Shown here: piece by piece, positions 9,840 through 21,525 of the stretch
How the letters are laid out: each line of letters begins with the position of its first letter
Position numbering within the stretch: the stretch's first letter is position 1
Assembly (NCBI GenBank): GCA_004835665.1
Contig: RBKR01000016.1
Coordinates: 434,001-498,000, forward strand
Length of the DNA stretch: 64,000 nt
Direction of reading: 5' to 3'
DNA from: Phoma sp. XZ068
Lineage: Eukaryota; Ascomycota; Dothideomycetes; Pleosporales; Didymellaceae
Translations under genes and position numbers: made by a program
The notes under the pieces: model-generated
What the model saw: the letters and a program-made list of their open reading frames with translations, nothing else
Told to the model about the DNA's origin: nothing
Database searches by the model: none

Positions 9840-11679
9840 TCAACCCAAGCATAGCAAGTTCCTCCCCAACGCAACAGTACTGCTACTCGGACTTAGCATC
9901 TCATCCCACCAGCCGTCTCTCCTCGCGCAGCTCGCATCCTGCTGTGCCAACCAGACCCGCATGCCGCTCACGCGCTTCAACACCTCCGGAAGTGTGTTCT
10001 TGTCGCCTTCGCGAATGGGCACAACGCGTTGGTAGAGACAATCCCGCTTATCTGAATTTACGGTAACAGCGGCGACGAAAAGCGGCCAGACGGGGTATAT
10101 GGCTGTGTACAGTGCGCCCTTGACAGGCAGGGAGAGGATGAGGGTGTAAAGAGCGTCGGATAGCTCGAGGATCGAGGGATGGAACCGCGTCATGCTGTGG
10201 ACTGTCAATTGGTGCTCGATCGCAACACGGTATATATATAGACTACGTGACTTACCCGTACAGGCGGCAGCGGAGGTAAATCAGCGCCGCCAAGCGGAAG
10301 GCCTCTGCTGTGGCAAGCAAGGTTTCCTGCTCTGGACCAAGAGGCTCTGCAGTCCATTGCTTCAGGTGTTGGAGCTGTGCTTCTTGAAGCTGGGCATACA
10401 TGAGTAGGTTGGTGTTGCTGGTGTCCAATACCAGCGACGTGATGGACGAGATGATGAATAAGAGTTGCGGTGAGAAACCAAGGATCCCGCATACCCTCTG
10501 AGCATCGCTGGGCGGTGTGCCTTCGTACCAAGGCTTGGTCTCGACTGAGTGGAAGTGCGTGGACTGCAATGCTTGTGAGGTCTGCGCGGTACGAGCGAGC
10601 GTAAGTTGTCCGCGCATAAATAAAGCGGCATCGGAAGTGTGACTGATAGAGTCGTTGGGGATGACGTCGAATACGTTCGCATGGCACGACCAGCACAGAG
10701 GCGAGTCTGGAGAGTTATTGATGGCGCCATGATGCATGAGCAGCATACTCGTAGCGAGTGCACCGTCGTAGTCTTCGCCATTCGTTATTTGCGTTGCGAG
10801 TGCTTGGAGAGCATGTGTTGAGTAGTATAGCTCTGCTTGGTGATAAAGATCTTTTTGTGAGGGAAGGTACTCGCGGAGGTATGATGCAGAAAGACTGAGG
10901 AGAGCATATCGTGTGCTCAGACATGTTTTCGCAATTGAAAGCATAGACAGGTATCCATTCGACGTGGTGGCAACGGTGCGACCCGGACATATCCCGTTGA
11001 CGTAGAAGCTGATAAGAAGCTGCTCCATGTCGCCTGACCATGCGCTGGCAGAAGGTACGTGTTTGATCAGGCTTACATAGCCTGTCTCTTGTGACGAAGT
11101 ACTATCTGAAGAATGCACAGAAGTAGGGGTCAATGGGCTACTGGATCTCGACCTTGAGATGTCTATCTCAGCCATCGGGGAGTCGACTGCTTGAGTTAGT
11201 GAACGCTATCAAATCCGTAATTCGACGAACTTGCCTTTCATCCCTGTCAAATCGGACAATTCACAGAGGAAATCTTGACATGCTTCCGCTTTCAACCGTT
11301 GGATATGTTGAAGTCTCTGAAGAACCAAGGTGACTGCGGCCGTATCTTGGATCAGCGACAGATAAGGCTGCTGCTGCTGAAGAGTGACCTTGAACTTCTC
11401 AAACTGCTTGCTGTTGAGCTCGCCCAAACGCCAGTAAAGCTGCCCAAGGACTTCCAATAGTACGACGCCAGGTCCTTCTGTAATCATCCATTGCCTTATA
11501 ACTAGAAGATTCCGCCTGCTATTTCTCTGGTTGCCCTCGGTAGGTAAGTCGACAACTCTTCCAATCAAACGGTCAATGTGAGTGCAGTCGAGGCAAGAAA
11601 AGTCCGGTGACATGGAAAGGTGTTGGAGAGCATCACTGGCCGCTTCCAGTGCTTTGGTGAGTCTCCTATCCGCGTCCAT
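9840..11679 (-). CDS. Fungal transcription-factor-domain protein without visible zinc cluster
   Basis: Three exons (11679-11235, 11186-10256, 10194-9840) give 576 residues. Intron 1 (11187-11234, 48 nt) has a GC donor (GCAAGT), a CACTAAC branch and an AAGCAG end. Intron 2 (10195-10255, 61 nt) is standard. From about residue 160 the product looks like the C-terminal fungal-specific transcription-factor domain (PF11951-like): SLIKHVPSASAWSGDMEQLL, then RYALLSLSASYLREYLPS, and a GDKNTLPEVLKRV region near the end. The N-terminal ~148 residues are helical and I do not recognise them; they hold CLDC but no Zn2Cys6 pattern. None appears in the 300 bp upstream. It may be a cofactor-like regulator, or two genes joined by my model. 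The family call is moderate; the joining is likely because phases fit. Confidence 0.65.
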
Positions 11680-12715
11680 AGTGGGCCTGGTGAATTGTGG
11701 GGGTTTCGATACGAAAGTCGGCTGTGGTACCTGGCTCGAAAGTAGAGGGCCTAAATCCTCAGGTGAAGTCGTTCAGCCAGACTGATCCTGCTTCTACAGT
11801 GAGGAGAGCGGACTTGAATACAAATACCGGGCATGTGCACTTGGTATCAAGTCCGTCGGTAGTGTATACAAATGGTCTGTCAAGAGGATACATGAAACCG
11901 GGGTACTAATGATGACCCAGGCTAAGACCAGGAATAGCAACGGTAACATATGAGTAGCGATAGAAGCTCAGCGTAATCCGATTGGTCGCACGATGAAACG
12001 CTCGAAGTCGAGCTGTGCAAGAACACGAGCCTGCGAAGCCTTAGTCATCCTGCGGGATTAGTTCGAGCGGTGCGCGGATGCCACGATTCATGCATCCACT
12101 AACAGATGATCTCTAAATAAGTCACAGACTGTACCTGGACCGAAGACATATTATTCAGGCTTCAGGTGGCACCATGGAGTTGACTGATGGAGTGGTGGCT
12201 TGGCCAGCAGCCTGATCCATGGGGTGCTTCGAAGGCAGTAGGCTCAACATCACAATGCAGTCGAAGCAAATTGCAATGCAATGCTGTGATTTGCCTTGTC
12301 GGGGGCTTGGTGCAAGTGGTGATGTCGGGGCCGTGGACGAAAGGTCAGTTGCTGCGGCCGCTGTGGCAGGGATCATGGCTCAGGCGAGCCAATCAAAATG
12401 CAACGCCAGACTAGCTTCGGGTCATCAGTGTGCGCCTCACGGGGTTCTATCAGACTCGTGGTCATAGTTTACGTCCTTCTCGGTGCGAGATCGGGATAAG
12501 AATGCCATGTTGTAGAAATATGCCCGAAGTCCGTCACTTGAAACCTCCCACTATACTAACAGTCCGATCCACGATACTTAAGCATCAAAAGGCAGAAGGA
12601 CCGGGATTATGGTCGTAGGCAAGCATGGGACGTAGCTACCAGGGACGTAGCTGCCATGATGTGACGTCGAAAATAGGGTATCATGTGAAGTAAAGTCGCG
12701 TTGCTCAGCCATTCC
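11680..12715. other. Intergenic region without a supportable gene
   Basis: About 1 kb with only short frames of unlikely composition. It contains a 15-bp tandem duplication at 12627-12656, close to the 3' end of KAE1. Confidence 0.55.
12627..12656. repeat. 15-bp tandem duplication
   Basis: GGGACGTAGCTACCA is followed directly by GGGACGTAGCTGCCA (one mismatch). Probably replication slippage in the 3' flank of KAE1. Confidence 0.8.
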
Positions 12716-13829
12716 TCAATCATCCCTCCATCCGACAAATACCTCATCAGTCCTGAACCTCTGAGTACATGTGGTGTCCTCTAAGCCTGTGATGATTCCT
12801 GTTGAGTATTCCAATAGTCCAGCGTGTGCAATCATAATGCCGTTGTCGATGCAGAATCGCTCGTCCGTGGCAAAGACACTTCCTCCCCGATCTCGCGCCA
12901 TCATGCCCATCATCTGTTGTAAGCGCTCGTTCGACCCAACACCTCCGACCACCAGGACTTGCTGCGAGCCCACATGCGCCATGGCACGTTCTGTGATCTC
13001 AACCAACATAGCATATATGGTCTCTTGCAGTGAGAAGCACATGTCCTCTCGTGTCACTAGCTCCCCATCCGCCGTCTTTAACCTCTTTTCGAACGGGAGA
13101 GTTTCGTCCAGCCCTCGCGCTAGAAGATCCGCAGCCGCCAATATCCCTGAGAAACTCGCATCCATACCCTTCACACCGTATGGCAGGTCTATAAGGTTCT
13201 TTCCCTTCTTCGCCAGCAGCTCAACATTGTATCCGGGGAAAGGGTTGTTCGGAATCATGAGTGTACGTGCGAATCGATCTATGCAGTTCCCTATCGCAAT
13301 ATCAAGGGTTTCACCGAAGATCCTGTATCGTTGTGCGGAGTAGGCGATGACTTGTGTGTTGCCGCCAGAAACGTAGAGGACGACAGGGTTATCAGCGCGA
13401 GTTATTGCACGGCCCATTTCGATGTCTACCGGCTTGTTAGCTCTGATGTTGTGTCCAGAGTTGGGGCAGATACTAACGTCCAACGCAGTGGTTCACGCCC
13501 ACCATGGGCTTGTTCCAAAGCAAACTGATAGTTCGCGCTGCAAGCGCAACACTCTGCAGTGGCGCGCCCATCCCCGGTCCTTTGGTGTAGCATATGCAGT
13601 CGATGTCCTCGATCTTAACGCCAGCTTGCTGAACAGCCTGCTTTATCAACCGTACAACCCATGCCCGGTGGTGTAGTGCTGTGTCCTTTGGTAGAAAGCC
13701 TTCGCCTGGTGGGGAAATGTAGGTGTGTCGCAAGTTTGAGAGGATGACCGGTGGCTTGTTGGGCGCAGGATGGGATATAACACCAATGCCGATTTTGTTA
13801 GCGCTTCCTTCTAACCCTATAGCGATCAT
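12716..13829 (-). CDS. KAE1: KEOPS subunit Kae1, tRNA threonylcarbamoyltransferase
   Basis: Two exons (13829-13478, 13425-12716) with a 52-nt intron (13426-13477; GTTAGT donor, GTAG end) give 353 residues, the usual Kae1/OSGEP length. The enzyme transfers the threonylcarbamoyl group to A37 of tRNAs reading ANN codons, within the KEOPS complex. Seen in the sequence: MIAIGLEGSANKIGIG at the start, YTKGPGMGAPL, the metal-binding NHCVGH (His114 and His118, the second completed by the splice junction), YVSGGNTQVIAY, KGMDASFSG and VVGGVGSNERLQ. The start is the ATG that opens the conserved first strand. The open frame continues further upstream, but that part is not family-like. There is no mitochondrial presequence, so this is the cytosolic/nuclear form rather than Qri7. 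Confidence 0.95.
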
Positions 13830-14402
13830 TGCGAATATGTGTATTGTGAGGTGGAGTCTTGACGCGTTCAAGATTCCACAGATGGCGGGGTGCGAAGAAG
13901 GTTGCCAAGACCGATATCGATATGGAACTTTTGGCTCGCGGCGTTCGTAGGGCTGATGGTAAGGCTGGTCTTAATAGAGTTCTCCAAATATGCACCAACA
14001 TAGATTGAGTTCAAGTTTCCTCCTTTTCAGCAGCAATTTGATGTAAATGTGCGATATTCAAGCATGGTCGCACGTATCACGCAAAGGATACCCTTGCAAC
14101 ACAACGTCACTTGAAGGTCCCGAGGTCTGAGCTTAGTGACACAGACTTCGAGCTGACACTGCTGCCACTTCTCCTTTCCCCAGAGCTGAATTGCAGGGTT
14201 CCCTCTTTGCACAACCTTTTCTAAACTTTGAAGAATCGATGTGCCAACAGCTTTGCGCATAGGTTCGAATGTGGAGACATGAGGCTGGCGACTTGACCAA
14301 TGAAGAGTAATTTCGGCTCGCCCTGCTTGAAAGCCGCCGCTAACAATCCATCACATTTCCAACCTCCACCTCTCCGATCACGACACTCACCACCCCTTGA
14401 AC
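13830..14402. other. Divergent promoter region between KAE1 and the SET gene
   Basis: No supportable gene; it separates the head-to-head starts at 13829 (minus) and 14403 (plus). Confidence 0.6.
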
Positions 14403-15942
14403 ATGGCCGACTTTGACGGCGCCAGCCAGGCGTTCCTGACATGGCTACAGCAGTCTGGTGCAGAGATCAACCCGAAGATCAGACTAGAAGACCTTCGCCC
14501 TGCGCAAGCCGGACGGGGTGTAGGTAAGTGACCGTTTTCTGACGCTTCGAGGCGGTCAGTCCATATGGACCTACTGACCTCGCAGTGAGGCTGCCATGCG
14601 GTCTTTCAACAGAGCCACAATCTGACTTGCACCAGTCGCTACACAAGACATCGAAGAGCACGAGCTCCTCTTCCGTATTCCCCGCTCGGCGCTTCTAAGC
14701 GTCGAGAATTCAATTCTCTCCACGGAGATCCCCACCGCCACCTTGGACATGTTAGGTCCATGGCTCTCTCTCATTCTTGTTATGCTCTACGAGTATCTTA
14801 ACGGCGAAGCCTCCAATTGGGCTGCGTATTTTTCTGTCCTGCCCTCCGAATTCGAGACGCTCATGTACTGGACCGAGGACGAGCTCGCCGAATTGCAGGC
14901 CAGCGCTGTCGTGAACAAAATTGGGAAGGAGCGCGCAAACGAGATGTTTCTCGAGCAGCTGATCCCGGTGATCAAGGAGTTTGCACCCGTTTTCTTCGCA
15001 GACGACGACCGTGCGCCACAAAAAGCGGAGGAAATGCGTGATGAGCGCAATCTTACTCTCATGCACCGCATGGGCTCGCTGATCATGGCGTATGCTTTCG
15101 ACGTCGAGCCGTCGGTCTTACAAAAGGACGTTGACGAGGAAGGATACGCTTCGGAAGACGAGGATGCTGCGCTTCCGAAGGGCATGGTTCCGTTGGCAGA
15201 CATGCTGAACGCCGACGCAGACCGCAATAACGCTCGCCTTTTCTATGAGGCCAACTCCCTGGACATGAAGGCTTTAAAGCCTATCCGTGCTGGCGAAGAG
15301 ATTTATAACGACTACGGACCCCTCCCACGATCCGATTTGCTCAGACGCTATGGATATATCACCGACAACTACGTCCAGTACGATGTTGTGGAGGTCTCAA
15401 TGGACCTCGTCAACGATCTTGCGACAGCAGCTGGCATTTACTCCGAGGCTCGAATCGAGTACCTGGATGAAAACGAGGTCATTGACACTGGCTACGACAT
15501 CTCTGCTAGCAACCCTTTCACACTTCAAGAAAGCCTGTCGCCTGAGCTTGTCGTGCTTGTAGAGACACTTCTGCTGTCAGACGAAGAGTTTGATCGTCTT
15601 CAGAAGAAGGGGAAGCTACCGAAACCCGAGAAGATGACAAGCAAGGGTGCCGAGTTTCTGCATAGGCTGGTGCAGACGCGTCTCGCGCAGTATGCTACAA
15701 GCCTTGACGACGATCTTCACCATTTTACTGGAGTACCAAATGTCGGCGGACTTGGTTCGAAAGAGCGACGTTTCGCAATGGCTAAGGCGGTGCGGATTGG
15801 GGAGAAGAGACTGCTGAAGCAAGTCGAAGATGCTCTGGCCGAAAAACTTGCAAGAGAAGGAAGCGCATCGAAAAGACCACGAGAGGTGGATGAAGAAGGT
15901 GACGTGGAAATGGGTGGCACTGGAAAGAAGCAAAGGTCGTGA
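14403..15942 (+). CDS. SET-domain lysine methyltransferase, RKM4/SETD6-like
   Basis: Two exons (14403-14523, 14636-15942) around a 112-nt intron give 475 residues. Features of the SETD6/Rkm4 group are the split SET domain beginning GRGVVATQDIEEHELLF, an inserted helical region (PWLSLILVMLYEYL), the PLADMLNADADRNNARLFYE block near residue 228, GEEIYNDYGPLPRSDLLRRYGY near residue 265 (with the SET-family Tyr), and a C-terminal Rubisco-LSMT substrate-binding-like helical region. Yeast Rkm4 monomethylates a lysine of ribosomal protein L42; the same substrate is plausible but not shown. An acidic insert (DEEGYASEDEDAALPKG) sits inside the SET domain, and a KRPREVDEEGD tail ends in KKQRS, possibly a nuclear signal. 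Starting only at ATG 14743 would lose the first part of the SET domain. Confidence 0.88.
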
Positions 15943-16320
15943 ACGGCTTAACCTCCTCGGTAACGATCCTCTTTCGGCAACACCATCTACCTCCAAATCG
16001 ACGGACACAACAGCATTAAGGTCGGAGTGATGACACGGTAAGTTTTCTGCTATTTTTTTCTGTGGGTGCCCAAGAGCGTGTCTTGTGCAGCCTGGTGTTG
16101 CAGGTATTATACATGTTCAAGAATGACTGGGACCGATCGTTAACGACTATCCAGAACGACCACTAGTCTTCCCGACTCCGTATCCCTGACCGCCGAGTAT
16201 TGTACATATATTTGGTAGATCCGCTCCTCCCGCTGGATCATCTCGCGAATAAGAATCAAAGGGTATATCTCGCCACAAACCAATACGTATCGTCGTTAGG
16301 AAGCTGCTGAAAGAGATGGG
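15943..16320. other. Convergent 3' region between the SET gene and EPL1
   Basis: No supportable gene; it holds the 3' flanks of two convergent genes. Confidence 0.6.
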
Positions 16321-18266
16321 CTACGATGCGGAGCTAGGGCCCGGCGCTGCTGTGGGCGGCATCAGGTGCCCAGATGCAGATCGATTATTGTTTTCGATCG
16401 ATTTTCGCGCTGCGCCTGCTGCTTGCTGAGCATGCTGCTTCTCACCCTGACGCTCAATCATGATACGGTACCTGATGTGCAGATTGTCTGTCCAGTCGAC
16501 AGGATAGGTCTGCTCATCTTCACTACTGTCTCCGGAGTACTTCCATCGATCCGTGATACGCTCATCTAGCTGGTTACTTTCGAGCTTCTGGCGTTTGACA
16601 CCCCGCCGGTCGATCATCACGCGCCCACCTCGTCCGATTCGTCTTCGGTAACGAGACTGGTCTTGGAACGGTACATCATCTGGAGGCGAACCGAACCGTA
16701 TCCGCGCACTTCGACGTGGTGTGTCAGGCGCATTGGTACGCACTACCGCCATGGAGTCAGCACCTTCATCATCAGAAACGGAGGCCGGAGGAGTAGGCAG
16801 CTGCGATTCTGTGAAAACCGTACGGAAATCTGATTTTGCAGCAGCCTGCTCCAGCGGTGGTGTGATGGGTCGCCATGTTGCGTCCACCCAACCAACGTTC
16901 CACTTCTGGTGCTTGACAAGATTGTCTTCGATGAAAGTGTCGATGGCTTCCGTCTTCTTCGCCTGCTGCTCTTCGAGGTATACCAGGTCACTGTCGACAA
17001 GACGCCCATCAGCACGGGTGACCTGAGGCTTCATACCAGGGATATTCTGGCGAACTCTCTCGAGATCAGGTCTTGGCTTAGGCTTAGGCGCGGGCTAGGA
17101 CATGTCAGTCTTCTGGGTAACTTCAGTAAAGTTTGGCGACGCACCTTCTGGGTAATCAAGAGTTCTTCATCATCAGCCTTGATGCTGAGTCTTCTCTTGA
17201 TTTCCTTGACAGCGTGCCGCTGCTCGAAGATCTGCTTGTCATTCGCAAGCGAATCTCTGATCAGTGCTTCTCGCCGCTTTACTTGAGCCATCAGGAACCT
17301 AGCTTGTTCGAGCTCGTTGCGCAGCTTCTTCAGCTTCTCGGTCACCTGCGCGTCTCGTCCACGGGTCTTGCGGACTTGCCGTACTTCACGGCGCCTGAAG
17401 CAGACATATGGATCTGCCTCATCAGTTTCGAGGTTGGTTTCGAACTTCAGTGATGGGAGTAACGGTCGATTGCCCTTCAACAATCTTTGGTTCTTCCAAT
17501 GCGGATATATGTCTTTGGCGAATCTTCGCGCTCCTTCACCGATTGTCTCGTCGAAGTCCGATTCCAGGTCTTCGTATGCGAGTACTGGGGCATCACCTAC
17601 GGCAGAGAAGGGCTGTTTCGTCTGAGCAGTTTCTTCAAAGAAGTTCATGACTTCTTCGAACTCATCCTCGGAGCAATGGGGACTCTTGGTCTTCCTTTGG
17701 TTGTACGCCTTGAGAAATGCGGCATCATCACTGGTCATGCAGTACGGACATCCTGAAGTATCTTCTACCGTAGAAGAGAACCGGATGTAGGTTGCAGGCT
17801 GTGTGAAATGCTTTGGATACAAGTCATCATACTGCAAGTGACTTGCAGTTGCTTCTGGTGTAGGGATGTACAGTTGCGCGATCTTACCACCCGTAGCACC
17901 TTGGGCTGCTGCCTGTGCAGCAGAGATGACGGCTTGCAAGTGATGCTCCTATCAAAATTGTCAGTAACCACCTTTTTGACACAATGAAGGTAAGAGCATG
18001 AAGCGTATTGCGATGCAACAACGACATGCAGGGTAAGTGCGTCGTCGTAACAATTGTTGCACATCGACAGTGAATGCCCAAAGTGGCTAGTGTAGAGGAC
18101 TTACAATTTCCTCTCCCTTCTCGACACCAGTTTCGACCCTCGGAATATGCCGCGACGCTTCATCATCATCAAGCTTTTCAACTTCATGCTCGCGCAATAC
18201 AGGTATGTTCTGCTTCGTAGATAACTTGCGCTGGCGAAAACGCTGGCCTGTAACGCGTTGCGTCAT
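16321..18266 (-). CDS. EPL1: Enhancer of polycomb-like protein, NuA4 subunit
   Basis: Three exons (18266-18105, 17948-17145, 17094-16321) give 579 residues; introns are 156 nt and 50 nt, both phase 0. Epl1 bridges the Esa1/Yng2/Eaf6 catalytic module to the rest of the NuA4 histone acetyltransferase and is needed for H4/H2A acetylation. Seen: the basic EPcA start (QRFRQRKLSTKQNIPVLRE), IPRVETGVEKGEEIEHHLQA across the first splice, KIAQLYIPTPE, QPATYIRFSSTVEDTSGCPYCM, GPARRF-like EGARRFAKDIYPHWK, and DPYVCFRRREVRQVRKTRGRD, all typical of fungal Epl1. The C-terminus is disordered and Ser/Pro/Arg-rich. Missing the short first exon would lose the N-terminal ~54 residues. Confidence 0.95.
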
Positions 18267-19252
18267 TTTGGTTCAGCCCTGCGTTTGGCAGTCGAAACTC
18301 AACCGCACGTGACCGGCGCAGATTCTGCCGGGCTGCCCTTTCGGCCAGGTGGCCTCTCGGCCTGCGCAGCGCTCTTTCGCGACAAAAACGCGTCGCAATA
18401 ATGTCGATATGGGTGTCAAATTACTCGTCGAGTCCAGCGCATCCAGTTCCGAGATGCTTGTGATGGACTTTGATGGTTGTGGGTGCGTTTCGGCGTGAAA
18501 TAGTGCTGATGGGGTGGGTGATAAGAGGTTGCGAGGGGCGCGCAACAAGGGGGCAGCCTTTGCCTGAGAACCCTGGAATGTTCGAACCAATCAAGTCGCA
18601 CGGCTGGCCGCATTCAGAGCGAAATTGTCATCTTGTTGGTCTTGGAACGCGTGAAATGCAACGTGATTTCACTCTCTGCACTTTTACTATTATTCTCGTC
18701 GTCATCTTGCAGCCTACACCCTGCTGTTCTCACTGCAGCTCGTTACCTGTCTTTCACCGTGCTGGAACCACGGTAGAACGGTGACAAAAGAAGAAGGCGC
18801 TAGGCCTTAGCGCAATGCAATGATCTTCGCTCGAACGACGCGTTCGCTCCCGGGAAGCAACATCATCCACGTTTACTCACAGCGTTGTTTTTGCTGTGAC
18901 CCTCTCTTGCACCAACGACCAATACTGTACTCAAATAAGGGCTACAAAACCTTTTGCTCATTAAATATTTGTTGGATTTCCTCATAAGCCTTGATGGCCT
19001 TCGACTCGAGCATCGAGATCATCGTCTGTGCAGCAAGCCTACCTATTACTCCGCCGTCAGTCGTACCCATCAGAGCTCAAATCAATAAGAGGACTGCGCT
19101 TGTAGAAAGTCTCAGTCCCATAGATATGTAAGGAGCAGCCATGGGACGCAAAACAGCTGCATTGCTCGGTGGTAAACGAGCATGTGGCCAGGCGTAATAG
19201 AGAAGCAAAAGGACTTCTAGGACACAAGTAGCAAAGGCGGGCAAAAAAATCA
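18267..19252. other. Intergenic region between EPL1 and tRNA-Asn
   Basis: About 1 kb without a supportable gene; it includes the EPL1 promoter. Confidence 0.55.
19243..19249 (-). terminator. RNA polymerase III terminator of tRNA-Asn
   Basis: Seven T residues on the minus strand, three bases after the tRNA 3' end. Confidence 0.8.
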
Positions 19253-19339
19253 CTCCCCCGGGAAGGATCGAACTTCCAGTCTCCCGATGTGCCGTCAAGC
19301 GGTAACAGTCGGACGCGGTGACCATTGCGCCACGGGGGA
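19253..19339 (-). tRNA. tRNA-Asn (anticodon GTT) with a 14-nt intron
   Basis: Read on the minus strand, TCCCCCG pairs with CGGGGGA, and the T-arm (GGAAG-TTCGATC-CTTCC) is perfect. The anticodon stem TCCGA/TCGGG closes the loop CTGTTAA after removal of a 14-nt intron (19289-19302) next to the anticodon (19304-19306). The D-stem has only three clean pairs. The identity depends on that intron placement, which is the canonical 37/38 position. Confidence 0.85.
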
Positions 19340-20588
19340 TCTCTTCTCTGATTTGATGAGTCATCGAGGAGGCATTTGTTTATGGTTACGACTGGCGAGC
19401 ATGTTTTAAGATGACTTGACGAACAAAACTGTGACTGTTCTATGGTGAAGTATGCTCAGCACCCACGCGAGGTTCGTCTATGCCGTGGGGAAGTTTTGGC
19501 GGATCCAACACTCGACCACAGCAGCCGCTTGTCTGGTCGCTGTATGCTACATACCTAGGCTTGCTCTTTCCCTATGGGCTCGCTGTCGCTCCCCTTCATT
19601 AACAATATAAGCCAGCCCCATTCCAAGTTTACAATGTAAAACTAAGCGTGCGCCGTTTTGAACATGCTCAGACATCTCCTGCATCATTGCATATGAATAG
19701 CCGCTCGACGCAGAACGTGGACAAAAGATGCTGCATGCAGTTCTGCTTTATGACAACCTGGTAGCCTTCACCTAGCGTAGAAGAGTTGGGATGCTAGTCG
19801 ATCGTCGAACCTTTCCTAGGACAATCAAGCATCCCAAACTGTGAGAGAAAAACGGATGTCAGAAATGTATAGACGGACCAACGTGGATACCATTGTGAAA
19901 GTCACCGGTCTGCAATACATGCCGATGTTACAGCCCATAAGTGAGGCTGAGGAAAGGCAGTAAATCCAGGTACAGCTCCAAGTCCATCCAAACCTCTAAA
20001 ACCCTGCTTCCTCCGCCTGTCGCCAGGCATTCCGAGGGGCACACTTGTACAACGGGTTCGAGATTTCGAAACTGCGAGAAGCCCAAAGAGGCTATCAACG
20101 TGCTTAATCCAGTCATCCCACCCGTAGACGTCTGGGATGCGTGTCGCCTAGAAACTGAGACATAGGGCCACGGGTAGAATTTTTGCTCGTCCACGACTGT
20201 GTCAATCCGCGATTGTTCTGTAATTGGCTGTTCTTCCGAGCATTAGAGTACTGGTAATAGGAAGGCGATTATGAAAACGCGAGATTGGCACACCGAGCGG
20301 TCAGGACTCTAGTGATGGATTGGCTTTGAGACACCGATCTAAAGACATCGAGGATGGAGGACGATACAGCGAAGAGAAGATTTGGTCTAGTGGTGCCAAC
20401 CATATGCACGCACCATGGCTTTTTTAAGCGTTGGCGAGATGACTTTCGAGAGGAAGAGGGCAAATGGTTACCAATAAAGAATCGTGGACAGTGCCGTTTC
20501 AACTCGAACAAGAAAGACATTTCCGTGATTGTCAGATGTCGCCATCCAACATTGTAACTTTAAGTCCACAGCTACGGACATGCAATAA
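19340..20588. other. Gene-poor stretch
   Basis: About 1.2 kb holding only short open frames (the longest about 88 codons) with no domain, signal or convincing splice chain. Confidence 0.5.
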
Positions 20589-21525
20589 CTACCCCTGATG
20601 TCGATGCTCGGTCTGCTCTTCAGGTCTAAACCCCCCATCGCGCGGTTGGGGCTCATTGCGAGGCTCCCAGTCATAGGTATTGTTCGCTTCTAACTCGTGT
20701 GGCGCATCTGGTGGCTTCGTGTCTCCATTCGCGATCTCGTGAATGACTCCGTCTCCTGGAGCTGCATATCCCGCCTTGGTGGGTGTAGACACTGAGTCCG
20801 GTAATTGAGCTTTCCAAGTCGCATCCAATTCAGATACTTCTGCCTTTCCCTCATAGCCGGCATTAGCCTTAGACTTGGCTTTTTGTTTTAGTACGTAGAG
20901 AACAGCAAGAGCTATAAGAAGAAGCCCTCCCAATCCAACGCCAATACCTAAGCCTATTGCTAAAGTATGATGGTGATTTCTCCCCGACGTCATGTCTGCT
21001 GTTGATGTGTCGTTTGCAGAACTGGATGTAATATATGCTGACGATGCTGATATCGTTGCGACAACTTCGGCCGCCTCAAGTGTAAATATGTGAGCTGAGT
21101 CGTTGCAACAGTCTCCTGAGCCTCCACAGCAGTAAGTGTTGTCGCCGCATTGTTTGACCCCGTGGCCACGATTATTAGGGTAACCTGCTACATACGAATC
21201 AGTGGAAGCCACAAGAGTCACCACTGCGCTACTTACGGCCTGTGCAGAAGCGAGGACATGATGAAGAGTTGAAAGTTGCATCTGTGCAACCACTGCGGTA
21301 AAATTTATATGCGTATTTTCGTTGAGTATCGGGACCAGGTTGACAAAGGCCGCTACTCAAGCAAACGAATGTTGGTCCACAGCATACAGATACTTCTGCG
21401 TTTGCGTTACATGCTCCGCCGATATTTTTCTCGCCATTGGGATAGTAGCATGTCGAATTCGCGGCAGCGGTGACAGAGACAACAAATGCGATGACTGCAA
21501 GACCTGACAACCTGTGTAGTAGCAT
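20589..21525 (-). CDS. Cysteine-rich secreted-type protein with one membrane span
   Basis: Two exons: 21525-21237, then from 21184 (or 21187) to 20589, giving 294 or 295 residues. The acceptor is a tandem TAGCAG, so either AG may be used; both keep frame. A signal peptide (about residues 1-21, hydrophobic LAVIAFVVSVTAAA) leads to an ectodomain with many paired cysteines (CYYPNG, CNANAEVSVCCGP, CLSSGLC, CGDNTYCCGGSGDCC). A Ser/Thr-rich linker, one transmembrane helix (LAIGLGIGVGLGGLLLIALAVLYVL) broken off by a basic KQKAKSK stop, and a disordered cytosolic tail of ~100 residues follow. This layout is common in Pezizomycotina and resembles wall-sensor-like proteins; no function is established. 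Not tied to neighbours. Confidence 0.78.

Noticed and set aside
2866..13829. ELP3, KAE1 and tRNA genes as a tRNA-modification cluster
   Set aside because: Genes are spread out, interrupted by unrelated ones and on different strands; probably coincidence.
19077..19364. 95-codon minus-strand frame across the tRNA-Asn
   Set aside because: Overlaps a well-formed tRNA and its terminator; no protein features.
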